The notes beneath the pieces were generated by a model, which ran no database searches, had not been told where the DNA came from, and saw only the letters and a list, made by a program, of their open reading frames with translations. DNA of 20,897 nucleotides from QHBQ01 sp038230695 (lineage in GTDB: Bacteria > Chloroflexota > Chloroflexia > QHBQ01): positions 1-20,897 of the forward strand of contig JBBRMT010000059.1 of NCBI GenBank assembly GCA_038230695.1. Reading direction: 5' to 3'. A program made the position numbers and the translations under genes. Below, piece by piece: positions 14,747 through 20,897 of the stretch (positions within the stretch are counted from its first letter, which is position 1; every line of letters starts with the position of its first letter).

Positions 14747-15772
14747 CTGAACGGCATCCTCAATGTAAACAAACCAAAGGGCATCACCGCGCACGATGCA
14801 GTGGCAAAGGTACGTAAGTTGGCAGGATCCAAGCGGGTAGGCCACGCAGGCACGCTCGACCCGGCGGCCACTGGCGTGCTGCCCATTTGCATCGGTGCGG
14901 CCACCCGTGTCGCCGAATATCTCAGCGATGCAGGCAAGGCATATCGCGCCAGTATCGCTCTCGGCCTCGCCACCCCTAGCTACGATCTGGAGACACCCAT
15001 AATCGTCATCCATCCGCAGAATGAGGAAGGATCGCTAAATATCCCCCCCTTGTTTCAGGTGGGGCAAGGGGGGGTTACGGATCTAGCCCGTCTCTCTGCG
15101 CTTACCACCCCTGAACTAGAAGCCTTGCTGCAAACGTTCGTCGGGCCGCAGTTGCAGACCCCGCCAATGTACTCCGCGCTGCACGTGGGTGGTCAGCGGC
15201 TCTACGACCTGGCCCGCGCCGGGCAAGAGGTGGAACGCGCCGCTCGACCAATCACTATCTATAGCCTCAAGCTGCTCTCCTTCGCCCCGCTGCTGATTGG
15301 TGAGACGGCATACCCGACGCTGGAGGTGGAGGTAGAGTGCAGCAAGGGAACATATATCCGCAGCCTGGCAGTAGACATCGGCGCAAAGCTGGGCGCACCG
15401 GCCGTGCTGGCCGCGCTGGTGCGTATCCGCAGCGGCCCGTTCCTCCTGGAGGATGCCCACAGCCTCGACCAACTAGCCGAAGCGGCGCAGGGGGGCCGCC
15501 TCACCGAAATGCTCTACCCAGCCGACTATGCACTGGCCGATATGCCCCGGGTTGACCTGGGCGCGGACGACGTGCTGCACATCCGCATGGGCCAGACTAT
15601 CCCTGCCGCTGAACCCACCGCTGCCGAAGGCACGTTGGCCCGCGCTTATTCGACAGATGGCAACTTTATTGCTATACTACGTCTGCAAGCCCAGCGCTGG
15701 CAGCCTAACAAGGTATTCAATCTTGATTTAGAACCATCCTACAAAAGGCGAACCACGGTTCGATCCTACTGA
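14747..15772 (+). CDS. truB: tRNA pseudouridine(55) synthase
   Basis: TruB isomerises U55 in the T-loop of tRNAs. The family start (NGILNVNKPKGITAHDAV) begins at a CTG codon at 14747. No ATG, GTG or TTG occurs between the upstream in-frame stop (14729) and the GTG at 14801, which would remove 18 conserved residues. AAAGGGAG lies about 8 bp before the CTG, so CTG initiation is favoured. The catalytic Asp is D38 in GHAGTLDPAATGVL; GKAYRASIALG and PPMYSALHVGGQRLYDLAR follow, then CSKGTYIRSLAVDIG and a C-terminal PUA-like part. Length is 341 residues. Two repeat elements are embedded: a hairpin-forming insert at residues 99-110 and a palindrome encoding the last residues. ribF follows after 47 bp. 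Confidence 0.9.
   Translation: MNGILNVNKPKGITAHDAVAKVRKLAGSKRVGHAGTLDPAATGVLPICIGAATRVAEYLSDAGKAYRASIALGLATPSYDLETPIIVIHPQNEEGSLNIPPLFQVGQGGVTDLARLSALTTPELEALLQTFVGPQLQTPPMYSALHVGGQRLYDLARAGQEVERAARPITIYSLKLLSFAPLLIGETAYPTLEVEVECSKGTYIRSLAVDIGAKLGAPAVLAALVRIRSGPFLLEDAHSLDQLAEAAQGGRLTEMLYPADYALADMPRVDLGADDVLHIRMGQTIPAAEPTAAEGTLARAYSTDGNFIAILRLQAQRWQPNKVFNLDLEPSYKRRTTVRSY
15043..15074. repeat. GC-rich palindrome inside truB
   Basis: CCCCCCCTTG (15043-15052) and CAAGGGGGGG (15065-15074) are a perfect 10-bp inverted repeat around a 12-nt centre. It is read in frame as IPPLFQVGQGGV, in a loop where TruB homologues usually have only a few variable residues. It belongs to the same general class as the C/G palindromes at 14075, 16526 and 18590. 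Confidence 0.75.
15748..15770. repeat. GGGCGAAC-type palindrome at the truB 3' end
   Basis: GGCGAACCACGGTTCGATCC plus TAC matches the 8508-8530 copy at 20 of 23 positions. It encodes the last residues of TruB (RRTTVRSY), and the stop codon begins at its last base. Confidence 0.75.
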
Positions 15773-15819
15773 CAACCGCTGGTTTTGCGGATAAGTTATT
15801 ATTCTTTGGGGGTTCGTAC

Positions 15820-16875
15820 TTGGAGATATACACCGATCTTGCCCAGTTGCAGGGGCAGGAGGTCGCCCTTACGATTGGCACGTTCGATGGCGTACATCGC
15901 GGTCATCAGCATCTGATTGGTAGGGCGGTGGAGAGCGCACAGCAGCATGGCTGGCGCAGCGCGGTAATGACCTTCGAGCCGCACCCCCGCTTCATGTTCT
16001 GGCCGGATAGTCCGCCGGTGCTGCTCTGCACCGATGCGGAGAAGCGCAAGTTGATCGCCCGCAGTGGCGCGGATATTCTGATTGCCCAGCCCTTCACCCC
16101 CGAACTGGCCGCCAACTCTACCCGCCAGTTCGCCGAGCTACTAACCCGCCATTTGAACGTGCGCGAGCTGTGGGAGGGGCCGGACTTCACTATGGGCCGC
16201 GACCTGTTGCCAGTTGACTATATCGCCCAACTAGGCGCGGAGATGGGCTTTTCAGTTCACGCCATCGAGCGGTATGCAGTGAATGGCACGCAGGTGAGCA
16301 GCAGCGCAATTCGTCAGGCTATAACCGAGGGTCGAATGAGCCAGGCGGCGACCATGCTGGGCCGCTACTACAGCATCCAGAGCGCAGTGGTGCATGGCGC
16401 ACAGCGGGGGCGGCAACTCGGCTACCCTACCGCCAACCTGGATCCGCCGCCTCATCTCGCCATGCCTGCCAACGGTATCTATGCGACATTTGCTTATTTG
16501 TACGGCTCCCCTTCGATACTCCCTTCAACCTCTCCGGGGGAGGTTGGGGCAAAACCCCCTCCCCCATCTGGGGGGGGGGTTGGGGAGAGGGCGGTGGGGG
16601 AACGCATCCCTCTGCCATCCGCAACCAACGTGGGCTATCGTCCCATGTTCGCTGATGGTAGCCGCAACGTGGAAACCTTTATCTTCGACTTTGATGCCGA
16701 CATTTATGACCGTGATTTGCGCGTCGCTTTTATTACCCACCAGCGCGGCGAGGAGAAGTTCGCCAGTCTGGAGGCGTTGATTACCCAGATGGCCGCCGAT
16801 TGTCAGACTGCCCGCACTACCCTGGAACGGGCGCAGGCTGAGGATGACGATTTGTTGCAGCAAACTTTTATTTGA
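15820..16875 (+). CDS. ribF: Bifunctional riboflavin kinase/FAD synthetase
   Basis: RibF phosphorylates riboflavin to FMN and adenylylates FMN to FAD. The N-terminal nucleotidyltransferase has GTFDGVHRGH (20-29), FEPHPRFMF and VSSSAIRQAI. The C-terminal kinase has GYPTANL (about 201-207) and NVGYRPMF...VETFIFDFDADIYDRDLRV. The start is a TTG at 15820, 7 bp after a GGGGG ribosome binding site. Length is 351 against a usual 305-320. The excess is an insert at about residues 229-266 (SPSILPSTSPGEVGAKPPPP, then SGGGVGERAVGERIPLP), encoded by GC-rich palindromes, between the strands around ATFAYLYG and ATNVGYRP. The kinase core flanking the insert looks complete, so the enzyme is probably functional. 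Confidence 0.92.
   Translation: MEIYTDLAQLQGQEVALTIGTFDGVHRGHQHLIGRAVESAQQHGWRSAVMTFEPHPRFMFWPDSPPVLLCTDAEKRKLIARSGADILIAQPFTPELAANSTRQFAELLTRHLNVRELWEGPDFTMGRDLLPVDYIAQLGAEMGFSVHAIERYAVNGTQVSSSAIRQAITEGRMSQAATMLGRYYSIQSAVVHGAQRGRQLGYPTANLDPPPHLAMPANGIYATFAYLYGSPSILPSTSPGEVGAKPPPPSGGGVGERAVGERIPLPSATNVGYRPMFADGSRNVETFIFDFDADIYDRDLRVAFITHQRGEEKFASLEALITQMAADCQTARTTLERAQAEDDDLLQQTFI
16526..16581. repeat. Two adjacent GC-rich palindromes inserted in ribF
   Basis: Hairpin 1: CAACCTCTCC (16526-16535) with GGGGAGGTTG (16537-16546), one T-G pair. Hairpin 2: AACCCCCTCCCC (16553-16564) with GGGGGGGGGGTT (16570-16581), also with one T-G pair. The G-rich tail (GGGGAGAGGGCGGTGGGGG) continues to about 16600. 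The repeat is read in frame as part of RibF. Confidence 0.75.
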
Positions 16876-16936
16876 CCAGAGTAAATGGCAGTTGTGCTAT
16901 GTAGCGGGTGAATGGCAGTTCACCACGCCAGAGATA

Positions 16937-16960
16937 CCAAAGGACGGAAGTGGCCTTTGG
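16937..16960 (+). terminator. Hairpin after ribF, weak terminator candidate
   Basis: CCAAAGG and CCTTTGG form a 7-bp stem with a 10-nt loop, 61 bp after the ribF stop. No T-run follows (CTTAAAT), so termination is doubtful. The remainder of 16876-17068 holds a short GGTGAA/TTCACC dyad, a TATAAT at 16976-16981 without a matching -35, and no gene. Confidence 0.3.
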
Positions 16961-16975
16961 CTTAAATAGGATTTA

Positions 16976-16981
16976 TATAAT
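16976..16981 (+). promoter_or_regulatory. Possible -10 box ahead of folC
   Basis: TATAAT lies in an AT-rich stretch (GATTTATATAATGGG) 87 bp before the folC start. No -35 or extended -10 supports it, so folC might instead be transcribed from ribF. Confidence 0.3.
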
Positions 16982-17068
16982 GGGTGGCCTTATAGCCCCT
17001 TGTCGTATAAGCCCTATTCCAAATCGTGTCTGCGCTGCGGTTACGTTGCGAGATTGGGTTAGAAGGTC

Positions 17069-18520
17069 ATGGATTATAATGAGGCGCTCCGTTACCTGTA
17101 CAGCTTTGCCAACTACGAGCGGGTAATGCCGCAAGTCTACAGCCCGACCAGCTTCAGTCTGGACAAGGCCCATGCGCTGATGGCCCTGCTCGACCACCCT
17201 GAGCGGCAATTCCGCAGCATCCACGTAGCTGGCACCAAGGGCAAAGGCAGCACCGCGCAGATGATCCAGCGCATCCTCATCGCCGCTGGCAAGCGCGTTG
17301 GCCTTTACTCCCAACCGCACCTGCACAGCCACCGCGAACGTATCCGCATCAACGATCAGCTTATCTCGCAGGACGAACTTGCGGCCATCGTCAGCGAGTT
17401 TCCCGACCTGGTAGAGCAATACACCGACCTCTACCCCAAATTGCCACCCCCCACCACCTTTGAGCTAGGAACGGTTCTCGCTTTCCTGCACTTCGCTCGT
17501 AGTGGCGTGGACTGGGCGGTGATCGAGGTTGGCATCGGTGGGCGGCTTGACACCACCAATGTGATCAGCCCTGATATCGGCGTGATCACCAGCATCAGTA
17601 TGGACCATATCGAGCTGCTGGGCGATACTCTTTCGCTGATCGCTGCTGAAAAGGCGGGCATCATCAAGCCGGGCCTCGACGTGATCAGCGCCCCGCAACA
17701 GACCGAGGCAGCCTCAGTCCTTGCCCAGAAGGCACAACAGGAATCAGCCAGCCTCAATCTGGTAGGCGAGGCGCTCTGGGTAGACCCCGCCCGCGCTATT
17801 CGCCTTCTCAGCGCCAACAAGCGGCGGGTGCGCGGCCAGAGCTTCACCCTATACTTCCACCCCGATTTTCCCACTGATGGGGCGCATTTGCCACCCGCGC
17901 CAGTTATCCTGCCCCTGCTTGGCACCTATCAGCGCGACAACGCCGCTACTGCGGTTGGCGCGGCGCTGTTGCTTACCCGCCATGGCCTCAGCCTGCCACC
18001 CAACGCAATTCAGGAGGGCCTGGCGGCGGTGCGCTGGCCCGGCCGCCTCGAACTGCTGGAAGACGCGCCCGGCCAGCCGCTGCTTGTAGTTGATGGCGCA
18101 CACAACGGCGACTCTGCGCTGCGTCTGCGCGACGCGCTGACCCCTGGCATCTACTTCAATCGTGACCGCCTCATCCTGATTTTGGGCATAATTGCTCCCC
18201 ATCTGGTCGAGGACATCATCACCCCCCTGGCCCCCATTGCCGATGCCATCATCCTTACCCGTGCCAGCCATCCCCGCGCCATTGACCCTACCAGCCTACT
18301 TGCCGAGGCCAACGATCACGTTTCGCCCTCCACTGCGGTGCTGACTACCGATAGCGTGGCCGAGGCGGTGCGCGTTGCCCGCCTGCTGGCCCAGCCCAAT
18401 GACCTCATCTGCGCTACAGGTTCGCTGTTCGTGGTCGCCGATGTGCGCGAGGCGCTGGGCGCAAACGAATATCCCCCCGACCAGGTGCGCTCCTTACCAG
18501 TGCTGAGTGCTGAGTGCTGA
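17069..18520 (+). CDS. folC: Folylpolyglutamate synthase/dihydrofolate synthase
   Basis: FolC adds glutamate to dihydropteroate and extends folate polyglutamate tails using ATP. The 483-residue protein has the Mur-ligase layout: P-loop GTKGKGSTAQM (55-65), HLHSHRERIRIND, then EVGIGGRLDTTNVI (about 155-168), the SMDHIELLGDTL metal/ATP segment and the C-terminal VDGAHNGDSALRL. The family-typical CATGSLFVVADVRE lies near the end. AGAAGGTC precedes the ATG. The last residues (PVLSAEC) and the TGA stop are supplied by a 7-bp tandem repeat, so the natural C-terminus was probably replaced by repeat sequence just after the conserved end. The core is complete. Confidence 0.92.
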   Translation: MDYNEALRYLYSFANYERVMPQVYSPTSFSLDKAHALMALLDHPERQFRSIHVAGTKGKGSTAQMIQRILIAAGKRVGLYSQPHLHSHRERIRINDQLISQDELAAIVSEFPDLVEQYTDLYPKLPPPTTFELGTVLAFLHFARSGVDWAVIEVGIGGRLDTTNVISPDIGVITSISMDHIELLGDTLSLIAAEKAGIIKPGLDVISAPQQTEAASVLAQKAQQESASLNLVGEALWVDPARAIRLLSANKRRVRGQSFTLYFHPDFPTDGAHLPPAPVILPLLGTYQRDNAATAVGAALLLTRHGLSLPPNAIQEGLAAVRWPGRLELLEDAPGQPLLVVDGAHNGDSALRLRDALTPGIYFNRDRLILILGIIAPHLVEDIITPLAPIADAIILTRASHPRAIDPTSLLAEANDHVSPSTAVLTTDSVAEAVRVARLLAQPNDLICATGSLFVVADVREALGANEYPPDQVRSLPVLSAEC

Positions 18521-18523
18521 GTG
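18499..18523. repeat. 7-bp tandem repeat (AGTGCTG), three and a half units
   Basis: AGTGCTG occurs three times in a row followed by AGTG. The folC stop codon TGA (18518-18520) is inside the array. A second heptamer array of different sequence lies after cbs at 3599-3640. Confidence 0.85.
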
Positions 18524-18544
18524 AAAACATGGGTTATCCCACAG

Positions 18545-18584
18545 GTTGATCAACTGTGCCAGCGAACAGGTGCTGCTTGATCAA
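18545..18584. repeat. Paired TTGATCAA palindromes after folC
   Basis: GTTGATCAAC (18545-18554) is a perfect 10-bp palindrome, and TTGATCAA recurs at 18577-18584, 31 bp (about three helical turns) away. Each is preceded by ACAGGT within 12 bp. They could be a two-site operator for the downstream gene or an imperfect duplication. Confidence 0.35.
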
Positions 18585-18589
18585 CTAAG

Positions 18590-18602
18590 CCCCCAGCGGG
18601 GG
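18590..18602. repeat. C5/G5 hairpin after folC
   Basis: CCCCC-AGC-GGGGG followed by TTGGGGGAG is a short member of the same C/G palindrome class found near 14075, 15043 and 16526. There is no T-run, so it is recorded as a repeat rather than a terminator. Confidence 0.5.
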
Positions 18603-18682
18603 TTGGGGGAGAATGGTGCAGCGCATGAATGCACTGGTGAGCTATGTGAGGCGTAGTTAGACCCCCTCTTTTCGCATAAGTA

Positions 18683-18711
18683 TTGCTTTATACAATGTTT
18701 GCTGCTATAAT
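18683..18711 (+). promoter_or_regulatory. Promoter of the large exported protein
   Basis: TTGCTT (18683-18688) and TATAAT (18706-18711) are 17 bp apart. The -10 box is centred in the 11-bp palindrome GCTATAATAGC (18704-18714). The leader is about 75 nt and ends in a GAGGAGGAG ribosome binding site. Confidence 0.65.
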
Positions 18712-18792
18712 AGCTGCATAGATGCGCTGCTGCGCTCTACCCAACCGCCATCCCCGCCCGTTTGTATTGTATCCGAGGAGGAGCAGCCGAAC

Positions 18793-20897
18793 ATGAGTGA
18801 CGAATATACAACCAAAGTACCCAGCGCCGTAGTCAAACAACCCACCCGCCAGGTCATCTACTGGCGGGCCGCTGCTGTACTTGTCTTGTTGCTGACCGCC
18901 ACTGCGTTGCTGGGCAACGTGCTAATCAGCAACAGCGCGGCGCAACCAGCGCGGCCACTTTACCTGAAGGGCGCAACACTCGCCAGCGGGGTGATCCAAT
19001 CGCACGCGCAGGCGAGTAGTAGCTATCGCGCCGATCCTAACATCGTGATCACCGACATTGTGCCGATGACCATGCCGAACTCCTACCTCGGTGTGGGTAG
19101 CGCATTGGTGGCGGCGCGTAGCGGCGACCCCAATATGCAGGTACAGAACTTCTGGCTCAGTATGCACTCACCCGGTGTTCCCAAGGAGAACGGCGACCCC
19201 TTTACCGCAAAGTGGGATCAGACAAGTGGCGGATGCAACTGTTGGCCCGTGGGCGGCCCGTTCCAGCCCAACCACGATAACCACGGTACGACTATGCACT
19301 CTACGTTCCCAACGGCACCAGCGGCTATCTGCAAATCTACGATGCCGCCTATCAGCCCAAGCCCGGCACGCCTGGCGGTAGCGGGAATCTTAGTTCGGGC
19401 GAAACCCCACATTTCGACCAAGCCCATCCCTGTGCTGCCTACAACTCCCCTCCCAGTGCCTGCAGTTCGGGTAACGTGCAGGATTACAACCGTATTAGCC
19501 AGCAGTGGTGTTCCACCAATAACGTGGAAACTGGCGACAACGAGCCAGGCGCACCGCTAGGCCAGTGCGATACCCAATCGGCCAGCGCCACCACCGTATA
19601 CTCACTTTATTACCCAGACAGCACCCCTTACTACTTCGGCGATGATGTGCTGGCCTCGTCATGGGTCGTACCTGCCTCGCCAATTAGCGGCACCGCATTG
19701 GGCGGCGCTCTCGTGCCTAGCTACGCCTATAGCCAAACCTGGACCAACTTCGCAGAAGCCCCCGCGCCTGGCTACCTTATCACCACCACCAACGGCTACA
19801 ACATCTGGCGGCTCAACGCCAACGTGCCGTTTGATGGTAACCCCAATACTAATGGTGTTAATGGTCAGAATAACTACGCTATCCGGCTTAACACCCCCTA
19901 TACCAACACCCAGGTCTTCCCCATGCAGCGTGCCTCTACCCTGAATAACGTACCTCAAGGTAGCACCGACTTCTATCTCGGCGAAGTGCCAGCCTCGCAG
20001 GTAGGCCGCACGCTAGTTGTCAGCATTTTCGACCCCGGCGATGCAAATGGTACCAACTATCTGCAGCTGATCTCACCGCCTACCGCCAGCAACCCAACTA
20101 CCCACACTGTCTTCTTCGATTCCTATGTCCACGATAATCATAACCCACCTGGCCCGGATATCATTACCCTCAATACTGATCGCCTGGATACCACCCGCCC
20201 TGCCCATGATACCAACGACAAGTGGGTAGACCTGGTTTACCATATCCCTGATGCCTCGGAGTATATGGGTGGCTACTTCCAGCTTCAGTATGTTTTCAGC
20301 TCACAAACGCAGGATCGGATTACCTGGTGGATGAGCGTCAGCGACAGCGACCCCTTCACTACGCCAACCATCACCCCGATCGCGACGAACACGGACACGC
20401 CGACGGATACACCAACCAACACACCGAGCAGCACGCCGACGAATACCCCCGCGCCGACTGACACAGCCACGCCGAGCAATACGCCGCTGCAAACCGATAC
20501 AGCTACCACAACCAGCACGCCCGCGCCGACTGACACAGCCACGCCGAGCAATACGCCAGTGCCAACGAACACGGCTACCGCTACTAGCACGCCAGTGCCA
20601 ACGGATACAGCCACCGCAACCCCTACTCTGCAGCCGACGGACACAGCTACAGCGACCAACACGCCTGCGCCTGCGACCAACACGCCTGCGCCTGCGACCA
20701 ACACACCTGCTGCGCCGACCAATACCCCAATAGACACACCCGCGCTGCCGACCAACACACCCGTACCGCCAACCAACACCGCTACGCCACTACCAACTTC
20801 TACCCTGACTAACACACCAGTGCCGCCCACCAATACACCAGCGGCAACCAGCACGCCGCTGCCCTCGGCGACCCCAACCGACTGCGCCAACCCCTTC
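18793..20897 (+). CDS. Large exported protein with Thr/Pro stalk, frameshifted, 3'-partial
   Basis: The ATG follows GAGGAGGAG by 9 bp. A membrane/signal helix spans about residues 26-47 (AAAVLVLLLTATALLGNVLI). An extracellular region follows (NIVITDIVPMTMPNSYLGVG, CNCWPVGGPFQPNHDNHG). Near 19287 the sense continues one frame back, as YALYVPNGTSGYLQIYDAAY, and stays open to the window end; the original frame degenerates and stops at 19560. The second part is Asn/Tyr/Thr-rich and beta-like (DYFYLGEV-type segments, FFDSYVHDNHNPPGPD), then a TNTP/TDTATP stalk from about 20350, ending TDCANPF. The domain family was not recognised. A Cys-x-x-Pro-Phe after such a stalk often opens an S-layer-like domain in Chloroflexota (inference). 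A 1-bp deletion or sequencing error is the simplest reading. Confidence 0.7.
20370..20880 (+). repeat. Low-complexity Thr/Pro/Asn/Ala repeat region
   Basis: About 170 codons of degenerate TNTP, TDTATP and PTNTP units. A 35-bp stretch (20451-20485) is repeated exactly at 20523-20557, 72 bp (24 codons) away, indicating recent internal duplication. It encodes the stalk of the exported protein and creates a long Val/Gly-rich antisense ORF that is not a gene. Confidence 0.8.

Noticed and set aside
14801..14803. GTG at 14801 as truB start
   Set aside because: It would remove conserved N-terminal residues (NKPKGITAHD) and has no ribosome binding site.
18499..20880. CRISPR-like direct repeats
   Set aside because: The heptamers have no spacers, and the stalk repeats are coding and degenerate; neither fits a CRISPR array.
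20285..20890. Minus-strand 201-residue Val/Gly-rich ORF
   Set aside because: It is the antisense reading of the Thr/Pro repeat stalk and has no start signal or family.

Overview
The window looks like part of a GC-rich bacterial chromosome, most plausibly a member of the Chloroflexota. This is an inference from gene content and style: a paired CxxC zinc-ribbon protein with an RGG linker, a large exported protein with a Thr/Pro-rich 'TNTP' stalk, a GH57/CvpA/TPR operon, 7-bp tandem repeats, and several families of short palindromic repeats. No rRNA, tRNA, CRISPR array, integrase or intact transposase was seen. Gene density is high. Promoters are often near-perfect sigma70 types (TTGACA, 17 bp, TATAAT).

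Layout. 1-1504: a minus-strand operon with a TetR regulator, a DUF4188 protein and the start of an MMPL (RND-type) transporter, behind a consensus promoter with a dyad. 1587-3586: a plus-strand HicA/HicB toxin-antitoxin pair followed after 22 bp by a CBS-domain cystathionine beta-synthase/cysteine synthase. 3599-5370: a 7-bp tandem repeat, a small membrane protein, and a convergent six-TM methyl-accepting chemotaxis-type protein. 5554-8109: an FAD monooxygenase behind a consensus promoter with palindromes, tail to tail and overlapping with a Cys-peptidase-like protein on the other strand. 8184-8590: a long dyad over a promoter, then a 264-bp element with 42-bp terminal inverted repeats that encloses its own promoter and terminator. 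8625-9839: a comB-like phosphatase running antisense into 9487-13957, an operon of GH57 glucanotransferase/amylase, CvpA-like membrane protein and TPR protein. 14113-14668: a zinc-ribbon/RGG protein with a long leader. 14702-18520: the housekeeping run truB, ribF, folC. 18683 to the end: a large exported protein interrupted by a probable 1-bp frameshift and cut by the window edge.

How the genes relate. The truB-ribF-folC group gives tRNA pseudouridylation, FAD/FMN synthesis and folate polyglutamylation. FAD links loosely to the monooxygenase. The TetR/DUF4188/MMPL set is probably a small inducible export or detoxification unit. The GH57 operon probably handles alpha-glucan, with two membrane-associated partners of unknown role.

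The most unusual signal is how far short palindromic and tandem repeats have entered or shaped genes. GC-rich hairpins sit in frame inside truB and ribF. A GGGCGAAC-type palindrome encodes the last residues of TruB. A 7-bp repeat supplies the folC stop codon, and another contains the start codon of a small ORF. One pair of these repeats forms the ends of a MITE-like element that may express a short RNA.
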